A stretch of 64,000 bases of DNA from Pleurocapsa sp. PCC 7319 (GCF_000332195.1 NZ_KB235922.1:4065322-4129321), one strand, 5' to 3'; shown: positions 43,724 to 52,630, counted from the first letter of the stretch. Notes: generated by a model from the letters alone, not told the origin. A program made the numbers and translations.

Positions 43724-44160
43724 TTGTTGATAGCCTAACTTTTTGTTCCACTTAATCAAGAAAATCTTTCAAGAGAATATCTAGAAAATAGCAAACAGTA
43801 AGCAAATTTTGAGTGCTGCTCTTACGAAAAAAATTCTAACACTAAATTTATTTGAGCAACTAAATTCTAGAACTCAATCTAAACCAAAATAACAGTTTTT
43901 TTTGCCTGAAGAATCTAATTTGTTTAAGGAAAATAATGTCTAAAATTTAGATTTTTCTTTAATAACAGCACTCAAAAGGGAGGGGAGATCCCACTTTTGT
44001 ACACCACTGATTTCTATTTTTTGTCAAGTGTATAAAAATCCTGGAAAAAAGGTCGTTTTGACAATAAATATAATTACTTAATAGAAAAAGTAAAATGCTC
44101 CCAAAAGGGAGTATGATAAAAAGATTTACTAAGATTCATTTATTGTTGATATACTCCTAA
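43724..44160. other. Spacer with hairpin and a weak promoter upstream of the ATP-grasp gene
   Basis: 437 AT-rich bases without an ORF. TTGACA at 44058-44063 is followed 17 bases later by ATAGAA, a weak sigma-70-like promoter. A perfect CTCCC-AAAA-GGGAG hairpin at 44098-44111 would fall in its transcript's leader. An AAAAGGGAG/GATCCCACTTTT imperfect hairpin near 43973-44000 could end the ycf66 transcript. Confidence 0.4.
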
Positions 44161-45174
44161 ATGAAAGAAGTTAATATTTTATTTACCAGCTCAGGAAGAA
44201 GAGTTGAGTTAATCAAATCTTTTAAGCAATCACTGCATAATCTAAATCTTAAAGGCAAAATTATTATTGCTGATTGCAATCATTATATTTCTACTGCTGT
44301 GATTGCAGACTGTTATGAAACAGTACCCCGCGTCAATGACAGCAACTACATTAGTCGCCTCAAAGAAATCTGCCAGAAACACAAGATCAAATTATTAATA
44401 CCTTTAATTGATAATGAACTATTAAAATTATCTCTTCATCGTCAAAGTTTTGCTAAATTGGGAGTGAAGATTCTGGTTTCTGCACCAGAAACCAATGAAA
44501 TTTGTTTTGATAAACAAAAAACTGCTACTTTTTTCCAACAGGTTGGGGTAAGAACACCAGCAGTTCTTGATTCAGAAACAATTTTAGCTAATCCTCAATA
44601 TCAGTATCCTGTTTTAATCAAACCAGCTAATGGCAGTTCTAGTGTGGGAGTAACGATTATTAATAATGCCAAAGAATTAGCATTTTTTAAAGACTATATT
44701 CCCAATGCGATCGTCCAAGAATTACTTACAGGTCAGGAGTATACTCTGGATGTTTTAATCGATTTTACAGGTCAAGTTAGATGTATTGTTCCCCGTCTGA
44801 GGATAGCAACTAGAGCGGGGGAAATTAGTAAGGGAATTACAGTCAAAAACCGAGATATTATAGCAGCAGGGAAACGAATTGCTGAGGCTTTACCTGGTGC
44901 GATCGGCTGTCTGAATATTCAATGTTTTCAACTACCTAATAATGAGATTATTTTTATTGAAATCAACCCTCGTTTTGGTGGCGGTATTCCTCTTTCAATA
45001 AAAGCTGGTGCTAATTATCCTCAATGGATTTTAAAAATGCTTCTCAAGCAAGATTTATCCGTAGCCATTGATGACTGGCAAGAGGGAGTAATGATGCTAC
45101 GCCACGATGAATCTTTTTTTATTCAATCAAAACTAATTGATATAAATAGAGAGAAGTTAGCTGAAATTAGTTGA
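44161..45174 (+). CDS. ATP-grasp carboxylate ligase, carbamoyl-phosphate synthase-like
   Basis: 337 residues. A Rossmann-like pre-ATP-grasp domain (VNILFTSSGRRVELIKSFKQ; IIADCNHYISTAVIADCYE) precedes the ATP-grasp fold (about 110-310). ATP contacts appear in YPVLIKPANGSSSVGV and IVQELLTGQEYTLDVLIDF. The Mg-binding acids are in GCLNIQCFQ and IFIEINPRFGGGIPLSIKAG. Such ligases join an acid to an amine or thiol, but the substrate is unknown. Its last 8 bases overlap the 3' end of the convergent next gene. Confidence 0.88.
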   Translation: MKEVNILFTSSGRRVELIKSFKQSLHNLNLKGKIIIADCNHYISTAVIADCYETVPRVNDSNYISRLKEICQKHKIKLLIPLIDNELLKLSLHRQSFAKLGVKILVSAPETNEICFDKQKTATFFQQVGVRTPAVLDSETILANPQYQYPVLIKPANGSSSVGVTIINNAKELAFFKDYIPNAIVQELLTGQEYTLDVLIDFTGQVRCIVPRLRIATRAGEISKGITVKNRDIIAAGKRIAEALPGAIGCLNIQCFQLPNNEIIFIEINPRFGGGIPLSIKAGANYPQWILKMLLKQDLSVAIDDWQEGVMMLRHDESFFIQSKLIDINREKLAEIS

Positions 45175-45934
45175 TACTATACAATCCAAATTCACGACGA
45201 ATACCATTCGTTATTAATATAGGTCGATATTTCATGACTTTTCTAATTAAAAACAGGAGGCGGTTTTCTCGCTTCTTAAGCTGTTTAGTTTTGGTGACAG
45301 TCATAAACTGATTTTCACCATTTTTTATATTGTAAATTGCTCCAATAAATGGTAACTCTTTCAGTACAATTCCATCCTTTAATAAATGATTGTGATGGTT
45401 GTAATAATCTTCAACAGGAAATAGTAGATGAGATAAACTGAATTTAATTATTATTGATGTTCCACAGGATTGATTGAAGTTTTTAGTATTTAAATATATC
45501 AATTTACTCCCTTCTTCATGAACATAACCTTTTTTTAAATACCATCCATCACATTGAGGATGATTATTTGCTAGTTCTACCAAATACTTATTAACACAAT
45601 CATCCGCATCAACTACCATAATATGAGACGGCTGGAATTTTGCAGCATAGCTCAGTCCAACTAAAATTTTTTTTGCTTTATCTGTATCTCCAATACCTCT
45701 AACTTCTCCAAAAGAGGCATTATCCAAGTTAGGAGCGGGAAAATCAACCTGAATATAGGTGACTTGTGGAAGATCGACCTCAAGCTCTGGTTTTTCGTGA
45801 CAAACTACAATTACTTTAAAATCAGGAGCAGTTTGATTGCATACCGATTTAAGACATCTTTCAAATAATTTTGATAACCGACTCCAAGATTTAGAAACTT
45901 GCTGACTCTTTAGTGGAATAATAAAAACAAGCAT
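45167..45934 (-). CDS. Family 2-like glycosyltransferase
   Basis: 255 residues. The start LVFIIPLKSQQVSKSWSRL and FERCLKSVCNQTAPDFKVIV are GT-A-like. VVDADDCVNKYLVEL provides a D-x-D-D metal motif. A WYLKKGYVHEEGSKL segment and a C-terminal cluster of basic/hydrophobic residues follow. It would add a sugar to a surface polymer or lipid, acceptor unknown. Its end overlaps the ATP-grasp gene's end by 8 bases. Confidence 0.8.
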   Translation of the reverse strand: MLVFIIPLKSQQVSKSWSRLSKLFERCLKSVCNQTAPDFKVIVVCHEKPELEVDLPQVTYIQVDFPAPNLDNASFGEVRGIGDTDKAKKILVGLSYAAKFQPSHIMVVDADDCVNKYLVELANNHPQCDGWYLKKGYVHEEGSKLIYLNTKNFNQSCGTSIIIKFSLSHLLFPVEDYYNHHNHLLKDGIVLKELPFIGAIYNIKNGENQFMTVTKTKQLKKRENRLLFLIRKVMKYRPILITNGIRREFGLYSIN

Positions 45935-45991
45935 TTTTTGTAAATAAATCGAATAATATAGCTGAAATCAATCACAATAAGCCCAACAAAA

Positions 45992-47029
45992 CTAACCAAT
46001 CTCAGTTTTCTTATTTTTCTGAAAAGAGACTTGTAAGTTTACTACTCGAAGATAAGATGCGATGTATGACAACAGCGCATAGACAAAAACTACAATACCA
46101 AACATTTCTAGAGATTCTTCAATTGTAGTAATTAGCGCGTACATGGGATTTTCTTCGCCATATGCTTCAGAATGATATCCACCAATCATTTCCATGCCAA
46201 TTGCACCACCAACATAGATGGTTCCTGCAATAATAAATAAATTTCTGGTTCTTCGAGGTAGCGATTGAATAAACTTCCAGAATATTAATAAAAAAAGCAT
46301 TACTAAAATAGAACCAGGAACTACCCAAGTGAAATACAGGAATCCCCCTGCATTTAACACGGGTCTAAGGGCACTCAAAATTTCGTGAATACTACACATT
46401 TCGTCAACTGCAAGGTATAAAAAAATTAAGGATAAAGCCCTCCAGTAGCCTGTGTAGCGGGAATCAATTACTTTTTTCAGATAGCTAATTATGGCTAGTA
46501 GTATCGAGCAAAATGCTAAAGCCAAGCTAGAGTATAAAGTCGGAATATTTATTTCTTCATCTAAGCGAAATAGCCTACCAGAGTAATTTGCTGATGAAGA
46601 TTGGTTTAAAAAGAACGCACCAAACTGAGCTAGAGAACTAACAATAATTAGACAGGTAACAATTATTAGTAGTAAGCGACATACTTTCTGAGGAGATAGA
46701 TCTAAAGTAGGCAAGCTTAAGGTTTTAGTAAGTCGATCTGAAGTTACTGAGAAACTATTCGATGTTTCAATCTTCAGTTCATTAGATAAATTATGTTGAC
46801 GATTTTGAATTTGTTCTGGTTCGAAAATATTTTTAATGAAATAATCGAGAGTTTTTTGTTTAATATCACCTTGGCGAACTAAAATATCACCGATTCTTTC
46901 TTCAGTTTTTTCTTGTTCTTCTAGAGCCTGTAATAAGCGATCTTGAGACACTAAACCAGATTCGACTAAATAGCTACCTATAGGTTTATGATTACATCTA
47001 TGATGTTGTAAATTATTTATTTTTGACAT
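45992..47029 (-). CDS. Multi-pass membrane protein with an MshEN-like N-terminal domain
   Basis: 345 residues. Residues about 15-70 (IGSYLVESGLVSQDRLLQAL, EEQEKTEERIGDILVRQGDI) match the GspE/MshEN N-terminal domain, which binds cyclic di-GMP in some proteins. From about 115 on are six or seven hydrophobic helices. Conserved-looking charged residues lie within them: LAVDEMCSIHEILSA and EESLEMFGIVVFVYALL. The split membrane gene at 48.8-52.5 kb resembles the membrane part (D-D/E..HE; IEDGFKLLGIL). Function unknown; a second-messenger-controlled membrane enzyme or transporter is speculation. Confidence 0.65.
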   Translation of the reverse strand: MSKINNLQHHRCNHKPIGSYLVESGLVSQDRLLQALEEQEKTEERIGDILVRQGDIKQKTLDYFIKNIFEPEQIQNRQHNLSNELKIETSNSFSVTSDRLTKTLSLPTLDLSPQKVCRLLLIIVTCLIIVSSLAQFGAFFLNQSSSANYSGRLFRLDEEINIPTLYSSLALAFCSILLAIISYLKKVIDSRYTGYWRALSLIFLYLAVDEMCSIHEILSALRPVLNAGGFLYFTWVVPGSILVMLFLLIFWKFIQSLPRRTRNLFIIAGTIYVGGAIGMEMIGGYHSEAYGEENPMYALITTIEESLEMFGIVVFVYALLSYIASYLRVVNLQVSFQKNKKTEIG

Positions 47030-47208
47030 TTATTACAGTTATCGTAGGATCAAATATTAAATCAAGGCTAATTTTAGTACGAGTGGTTCATGAAATCAAC
47101 TTAATTTTTAAAGCCGAATATTTTTGAGTTGGACAAACTTTTAATATTAATCTAATTAATACAAATTATTGAGCGCTGGTCAGTAGAAATAATTATTCTC
47201 ACAAATAT

Positions 47209-48816
47209 ATGCAACAACAGCTTATTAAAAAGCTATCTCAAAATAGCTCACAACCACAATTACAGTGGCTAAAATTAATAGGAATTACTTTATTGACAAT
47301 AGGCATTCTTTTTCGCTTCGTTAATCTAGAGCAAAGATTATATTGGCATGATGAAGTTATCAATTCTTTTGGTGTCGCTGGATATACAGTATCTGAAGCT
47401 GCTCAAGAATTATCTCAACAAGAACAAATTAATATCGGCGATCTTCAAAAATATCAATATCCCAACCAAGAAAAAAGTTTTTGGGCTCCTATTATTGTGT
47501 TGGCAAATAATGAACCTCAAAATCCACCTTTATATTATTTAGTCTCATGGTTTTGGTTAAAAATATTTGGGAATTCAATTACAGTTGCCCGTAGCTTATC
47601 GGCTATTATTAGTCTATTTATATTTCCCTGTATTTACTGGTTGTGTCGAGAATTATTCAAATCATCTGCTGTGGGGTGGACGGCAATAATATTAATTGCT
47701 ATTTCACCTTTTCATCTGATCTATGCTCAAGAAGCTAGACCCTATAGTTTATGGTCAGTAATGGTTTTGCTTTCCAGCATTTTTTTACTCAGAGCAATTA
47801 GAACAAAAAACAATTGTAATTGGGCAATTTATTCTCTTACCTTAACTTTAAGCCTATATACTTTTCCCTTTACTCTGTTTGTAGCTATCGGTCATGGGAT
47901 TTATTTTCTAGGTGTAACAGGATTCAAAAAGTACAAAAACTATTTTCAATATATAACGGCTAGTTTTCTAAGCATTATTTTATTTTCTCCGTGGTTATTT
48001 TTTACTAAGCTTAATGCTCATAAAATTAGCGATTGGCGTAGAGATGAAGTTTCCTTATTATCATTATTCCAATCTTGGATTGGTAATCTTAGTCGTATTT
48101 TTTTTGATTTTAATTTAGACTCTTCTGCTCCAGCAATTTACCTTATTCCTCCAACAATAATCTTATTGTTGCTTACTATATATGCTGTTTATTATTTATG
48201 CTGTAATACTTCGCCCTCTGTTTGGCTATTTGTTGTTACTTTAATTAGTATTACTGCGATCGCCTTAGCATTGCCCGATTTAATTTCTGGAGGACAAAGA
48301 TCGCGAGTAGCTCGTTATTTAACTCCTTGTTTTTTAGGAATAGAGTTGGCTGTTGCTTACTATTTAGCTACAGAATTTTTCTCCAGTAAAATTTGGCGGC
48401 AGTTGGTTAGTAAAACCTTATTGGTATTATTGATTTTCTCTGGTATTCTGTCTTGTTCAGTATTTTTACAAGCTAACTATTGGTGGCATAAGTCTTGGAC
48501 CAAATTAAACAATTATGATAATTTAAGCCAGATTAGCACAGTTGTTAATCAATCCCCAGATTCTTTGATTATTGCTCCAGATATCAATAAATTTAATGAG
48601 GATGCATTTTTTGAATTACTATCATTTACTCACTTAATTGACCCTCAAGTCCGATTACAATTTGGTTTTAATTCTAAGACTTTATCAGCTATTGACTCAG
48701 GCGATCGCATATTCATTTATAATCCATTAGTTGATACTAAAAATTCATTCGCCTCAGTACCATTAAATCAACTAAAACCAATTTCTAAAAACTTTGCTGA
48801 GTTAAGAAAGAATTAG
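47209..48816 (+). CDS. GT39/PMT-like membrane glycosyltransferase
   Basis: 535 residues with about ten to twelve transmembrane helices. The first lumenal loop carries LYWHDEVINSFGVAG, where the acidic pair matches the catalytic D/E of ArnT/PMT enzymes. QNPPLYYLVSWFWLKIFG and SPFHLIYAQEARPYSLWSVM are hallmarks of the family (NPPLY; AQEARxYS). It transfers a sugar from a polyprenyl-phosphate donor to lipid or protein in the periplasm. Its stop is 7 bases from that of the convergent split membrane gene. Confidence 0.9.
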   Translation: MQQQLIKKLSQNSSQPQLQWLKLIGITLLTIGILFRFVNLEQRLYWHDEVINSFGVAGYTVSEAAQELSQQEQINIGDLQKYQYPNQEKSFWAPIIVLANNEPQNPPLYYLVSWFWLKIFGNSITVARSLSAIISLFIFPCIYWLCRELFKSSAVGWTAIILIAISPFHLIYAQEARPYSLWSVMVLLSSIFLLRAIRTKNNCNWAIYSLTLTLSLYTFPFTLFVAIGHGIYFLGVTGFKKYKNYFQYITASFLSIILFSPWLFFTKLNAHKISDWRRDEVSLLSLFQSWIGNLSRIFFDFNLDSSAPAIYLIPPTIILLLLTIYAVYYLCCNTSPSVWLFVVTLISITAIALALPDLISGGQRSRVARYLTPCFLGIELAVAYYLATEFFSSKIWRQLVSKTLLVLLIFSGILSCSVFLQANYWWHKSWTKLNNYDNLSQISTVVNQSPDSLIIAPDINKFNEDAFFELLSFTHLIDPQVRLQFGFNSKTLSAIDSGDRIFIYNPLVDTKNSFASVPLNQLKPISKNFAELRKN

Positions 48817-49748
48817 ATTTGACTCAACTAAGTTGCTGACATGAAGTCTTAATATCTTCAATGCTAGCTCTTATAAAATATGCTGCCCAAGTCAAAATAC
48901 CTAACAACTTAAACCCATCTTCAATTAAAAACTTACCCCGAAAATGATTCGCAAAAACTTCATCAATTACTACAGAAATAGCAAACCCTAGCAATGACAG
49001 TCCCAAGAGTATAAAATCTGACTTTTCACGGTATCTTGGGTCGAAAAAAAACTAGGTAATAATGTTCGCTAACTTTTGTTCAATCTTGAGGTTTCCTCAA
49101 CCAAATCTGACAAACCCATTGAAAGTGTACTCATCCCTCGCTCCAAAGCTTCAATTCGACCACGACGTGATAGAGCTTCAACCGCTTTCAAATAAGCTTG
49201 ACTTCCAGCTTTATAGTCATTCTAAATAGGAAACATATGAAATAATATAAGCTAGATGAGAAATCAATCAGGTTAGATGACTTATAGTGTAGATTTGCGA
49301 AAGCGGGTAGTGGACTTTGTAGCGGCTGGAGGCTCCAAAGCCGAAGCATCAAGAAGATATGAGGTAAGTCTATGGTGTGTGAATGATTGGTGTCGAAGAA
49401 AGAATTTGACTCCAGCACCACAACTTGGAAGAAAGCGAAAACTAGACTCTCTAGCAATTGCCCAACATATTCAAGAAAATCCAGATGCTTTGTTAAGAGA
49501 AAGGGCGCAATATTTTGGAGTGCATACGAGTGCTATTGGGTATGCCCAGAAGCAAATGAAGTTAACTCGTAAAAAAAACGCTGAAATACACTGAACGTAA
49601 GCATAGTGAGCGAATCAGCTTTCTGAGAAATTTACGTAAAATTGTCATTCTTGACGGATCAAGCAATTTAGTTTACTTGGATGAATCAGGCTTTGAAGAA
49701 TATGTCTATCGTCCTTATGGCTGGTCAAAACGAGGACAAAAAACTTAC

Positions 49749-49783
49749 GGCGATTGCCCGAAGGGCAGTGGCTTCGCCAATCG
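49749..49783 (+). repeat. 35-bp palindromic repeat inside the IS630 transposase
   Basis: Base-for-base identical to the unit in the SNF2 helicase gene (14053-14087, other strand) and read in the same frame as GDCPKGSGFAN. The transposase resumes its family sequence directly after (NGKRGTRTSLIAG). Confidence 0.88.
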
Positions 49784-50067
49784 CAATGGTAAAAGAGGAA
49801 CAAGAACAAGTCTGATAGCTGGCAAAAGAGGCAAAGAGTTGTTAGCACCAGTTCTTTTTAAAGGAAGTAAATGGTGCTTTATGGTTTAATCAATGGCTCG
49901 AAGAGCATCTAATTCCCGAATTGAAACCAAACTCCACTCTAATTCTTGATAATGCGGCATTTCATCGCAAGGATGATGTGTTTCGCATTGCCGAACAAGC
50001 GGGTCACAAAGTTTTGTTTTTACCACCCTATTCACCTGATTTTAATCGTATCGAACAAGACTTTGCG

Positions 50068-50090
50068 ACGCGAAGCTAATCCTTTAGGGC
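50068..50090 (+). repeat. Second small repeat interrupting the IS630 transposase
   Basis: About 23 bases (ACGCGAAGC...CTTTAGGGC) sit between codons of RIEQDFA and ILKKRRIYSAPGTSLDDIV. They bring a TAA and shift the frame. The composition (GCGAAGC, TTTAGGGC) is like other dispersed cyanobacterial repeats. With the unit at 49749 it makes two separate hits in one dead transposase. Confidence 0.7.
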
Positions 50091-50453
50091 ATCCTCAAAA
50101 AAAGACGTATTTATTCCGCTCCTGGTACTTCCTTGGATGACATCGTTAAATCATACGGAAATTATTTAGAATGACTATACCTAAATATTGATGACGAGAA
50201 GGATTGCCATTTTTGGTGACAAAAATCGGCTCATGGGACATCCATTTGTAATACCAATAACGACCACCCTTTTTTCCTTTAGCTTGGTAGCGCACAATCC
50301 AACAACCAGACGGAGCAATTTCACCTTCGTCCCTTATGTCTTGAATATCTTGTTGGAGTTGTTTAATAAGATGTTTAAGTTCATCTAGACGAGTGGCTAG
50401 ATCCTTCTGTTGACGGGCATTAGCCATAGTTCAGCTCAGAAATAATCGGATAT

Positions 50454-52014
50454 AGTTGTGTAACAAAGTTCGCCAACTATATTCTCATTCTAGTCCTCTC
50501 CAAAGTTACAATCAACTCGCTTCTAAACTTCAACCAGGGGAGCGTAATTGCCATCCTTCACATAAAGATTGCAGCTCTAAAAAGCCACGCCATAACACCG
50601 TGATGCCAATATTACTCTTTCGGCGATGACTCAAGTAACCGCCCAAACGAGCTACAGCTTGTATCGCCCAAGCTACCGTTAAATCTACTGCGGTGACTGA
50701 TTTTCCAAATTTGGCAGCTAAAACCTCAATTTGTACCTGATTTAAAATTGAAGATGCAGGTGCATCTGGTTTGGTTCGATGAACATAGGTCATTTTTAAC
50801 AATTGTGCAGCGATATTCGTTAAAAATCCCAGTAAAACTTGCATACTATCTCCAGATAGACGATAGCTTTCCGCTTTACACCCTGACTTGAGAATTTTAT
50901 GATATTCTTCAATTCGCCAACGGTAAGTATACCATCGTAAAATGGTTTGTGCTTGTTCCCCATTGGTAACGGGTTCGGAGGTCAAGATCATCCATTCTAC
51001 GGGTTCACAGCCTTCTGGGGGGTCAATTTCTACGGCATAAACCCCATAAACTTCAAAATATTCTGGTTCTTTCATTCTGGCAGGACTGCGAAGTTTGATG
51101 GGTGCATATCTAATTGCCAGAGTAGCGGTTCGCTCTTTTCGATTTGGGGTTTTGGCTAATTCTACTGCTACTTCCATCTTGATAGATTGAGATGGGAGCC
51201 ATGACCATAAATAACTGTTTGACTCTGATAATGCCCTATTATGTGCTGCTCTTACCACTAACCCTGTATTTGCGGTTTGACTGACTTGTTCAAAGACTTC
51301 CGCGATATCTCCTTCTCGGTCAAATACATGAATTACTTTGGTGCTAATACTCTCTGGTTCGGATTTTTCTAAGAGTTTCTGGACGGATTGGAGAGCTTCT
51401 ATCCATTTATAAGATTCTTTTTGTTCAATCGGACGTCTTCTTGCTTCCGCTTGCTTTTTCTGCTTCTGTTTCTGAGTTAAACTCTTACTTTCTTCATGAT
51501 TTCGATGCCACAGTTTTTCTGTTAATAATCCTATGGGTTGTCCATTCTCCCCATTTACAGCTAAGGTGCTATGTAAAATTAGTCCATTCCCACCATTGCC
51601 AATGGGTCCATATTCGGCTCTTTTTTCGCGGATTTTCTTGTAATCGAGATAGGTTGTATCTCCTACTGCTAATACGATTGAGAGTTCTTTAATCTGCTCT
51701 GCTGTTTGAAGATGATAGGGTTGGCACACACTGTTTAGGCTAGTTTTCGGATTGGCAAAGAATTCATAAGCTCTTTTCAGGTCACTTGCTCTCTCAAAAA
51801 TCGCGGAGAGTGGTTTGCCATATTTTAACGATAATCTCGATTCGATGAACATAGCCCTTTTGGTTAAACGCTGATCTCCAAAGTCACATTTTTCGGTTAT
51901 TAAATTTTTGGTCTGATTCATTCACCACTCAAAATCTGCTCAATTATTTTGCTCTATCGAGAGGGCAGATTTCTCGAAATGGATAAAATTGTTAGCGAAT
52001 ATTGTTACACAACT
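50454..52014 (-). mobile_element. IS4-family element
   Basis: About 1.56 kb with inward-facing ends GTTGTGTAACAAAGTTCGCC (from 50455) and, inverted, GTTGTGTAACAATATTCGCT (from 52013), about 20 of 23 matching over the full ends. The flanks are AT-rich and a target duplication could not be fixed beyond a possible TAT. It inserted between the promoter-side end and the ORF of the outer transposon. A third, weaker copy of the end (GTAATAATGTTCGCTAAC, 49055-49072) lies at the left. Confidence 0.72.
50530..51921 (-). CDS. IS4-family transposase (DDE, Tn5/IS50-like)
   Basis: 463 residues and apparently intact. The N-terminal DNA-binding segment is FGDQRLTKRAMFIESRLSLK and FERASDLKRAYEFFANPKTS. First catalytic Asp is in AVGDTTYLDY, second in HVFDREGDIAEVFEQV, and the Glu in the Y-R-E-K-like box YRWRIEEYHKILKSGCKAE. 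This layout with the insertion domain between the second Asp and Glu fits the IS4/IS50 group. It could mobilise the element at 50454-52014 and perhaps the outer element. Confidence 0.92.
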   Translation of the reverse strand: MNQTKNLITEKCDFGDQRLTKRAMFIESRLSLKYGKPLSAIFERASDLKRAYEFFANPKTSLNSVCQPYHLQTAEQIKELSIVLAVGDTTYLDYKKIREKRAEYGPIGNGGNGLILHSTLAVNGENGQPIGLLTEKLWHRNHEESKSLTQKQKQKKQAEARRRPIEQKESYKWIEALQSVQKLLEKSEPESISTKVIHVFDREGDIAEVFEQVSQTANTGLVVRAAHNRALSESNSYLWSWLPSQSIKMEVAVELAKTPNRKERTATLAIRYAPIKLRSPARMKEPEYFEVYGVYAVEIDPPEGCEPVEWMILTSEPVTNGEQAQTILRWYTYRWRIEEYHKILKSGCKAESYRLSGDSMQVLLGFLTNIAAQLLKMTYVHRTKPDAPASSILNQVQIEVLAAKFGKSVTAVDLTVAWAIQAVARLGGYLSHRRKSNIGITVLWRGFLELQSLCEGWQLRSPG

Positions 52015-52630
52015 TATATACCCTTCAAAAGATGCCGTGAAAAGTCAGGTATAAAATCTGTTGTCATGATTTTTTTTCTAAAGATAACCAGATAAGCTAA
52101 AAGCATTAAAAGATATAGTAAAAAAGCTTGGCTCTCTGAAATATTGAGATATTCTGGGAAAATCTTTTCATGTAGTAGAAAAAAGTCATCAACTAGTAAA
52201 ACTGTAGTTATAAAACCGCCCCAAAACCAAAAATAAAAAGTTTGGCTCTCATGATTAATTTTGTGAATAATAACAGATGAAAAAAAACAAATTGTCGCTC
52301 CAGCCGCCCAAAATAAAATCCCAATATTAGAGAGAATACCAATATAGAATGGAGCATCTAGAATAGTTAACGGATCGCGAGTAAAGTCCATAATTGGAAT
52401 ATTTGTCCGCCAAGAAATAAATCCCACGGTTAACAAAACTAATACTGTAGGCAGATAAATTATAAGAATAAGAGAATAAATTCTGCTTATTTGCTCTAAA
52501 AGTGAATTTTTTTTCATGTTGAATCAATTTTTTTGATTATCAAATGTTACATCATTCAACATGAATTAGACACAAAGAAAATATTTTCATCCTTCATCTC
52601 TCTGATCTCATGAGCATCCAGACTGAAGTT

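Larger units (their letters stand above)
49277..50174 (+). pseudogene. IS630 transposase, frameshifted and broken by two small repeats
   Basis: The first part (49277-49594) is the helix-turn-helix region (MTYSVDLRKRVVDFVAAGGS, ASRRYEVSLWCVNDWCRRKN). At CGT-A8-CG (49571-49578) the frame changes to one continuing KYTERKHSERISFLRNLRK and then the catalytic part YLDESGFEEYVYRPYGW. A second, non-programmed shift is near 49868. The rest includes LILDNAAFHRKDD and LPPYSPDFNRIEQDF, giving the D-D-E residues. Two repeats are inserted: 49749-49783 in frame, and 50068-50090 with a stop. It is inactive. Confidence 0.85.
49214..50177 (+). mobile_element. IS630-family element
   Basis: 964 bases with ends TAGTCATTCTAAATA (49214-49228) and its exact inverse TATTTAGAATGACTA (50163-50177), flanked by the TA dinucleotide on both sides (49212-49213 and 50178-50179), as expected for IS630/Tc1-mariner elements. 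It lies inside the 130-codon ORF of the outer transposon. Confidence 0.88.
49069..50427 (-). pseudogene. 130-aa ORF of the outer transposon, interrupted by IS630
   Basis: Codons from 50427 read MANARQQKDLATRLDELKHL, a coiled-coil start, then GRYWYYKWMSHEPIF and SRHQYLG, where the IS630 element begins. Past it the frame continues KAGSQAYLKAVEALSRRGRI EALERGM and stops at 49069. Joining across one TA gives 130 uninterrupted codons. The Y-W-Y-x-K-W..YLG pattern is common in small mobile-element-borne proteins of unknown role. Likely a passenger rather than a transposase. Confidence 0.75.
49018..52048. mobile_element. Outer transposon with 20-bp inverted ends and 9-bp target duplication
   Basis: Left end CTGACTTTTCACGGTATCTT (49018-49037); right end, inverted, CTGACTTTTCACGGCATCTT (52048-52029), 19 of 20 matching. 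Both flanks are GTATAAAAT (49009-49017 and 52049-52057). CTGACT ends with 9-base duplications are like those of IS4/IS50-type elements. If the inner IS4-type and IS630 elements are removed, only about 0.5 kb and one 130-codon ORF remain, so the outer element looks non-autonomous. Confidence 0.85.
48824..52517 (-). pseudogene. Membrane-protein gene split by a nested transposon stack
   Basis: The N-terminal part (52517 to about 52049) has four hydrophobic segments and LLVDDFFLLHEKIFPEYL. The C-terminal part (about 49017 to 48824) has LLGFAISVVIDEVF, IEDGFKLLGILTWAAYFIRA and ends SIEDIKTSCQQLS. Removing bases 49018-52048 plus one copy of the 9-base duplication GTATAAAAT restores one frame: MTTDFI joined to LLGLSLLGFAI. 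The rebuilt protein is about 217 residues and resembles the membrane half of the protein at 46 kb. Confidence 0.85.

Noticed and set aside
44058-44086. Strong sigma-70 promoter before the ATP-grasp gene
   Set aside because: The -35 is perfect but the -10 (ATAGAA) is weak, so it was kept only as a low-confidence note in the spacer entry.
49055-49072. Third copy of the IS4-type end as proof that the IS4 element extends to the left edge
   Set aside because: The match is short, in the same orientation as the copy at 50455, and overlaps the passenger ORF stop. The 50455-52013 pair fits the element size better.
49188-49457. Minus-strand ORF at the left end of IS630
   Set aside because: It crosses the IS630 boundary and runs antisense to the transposase helix-turn-helix.
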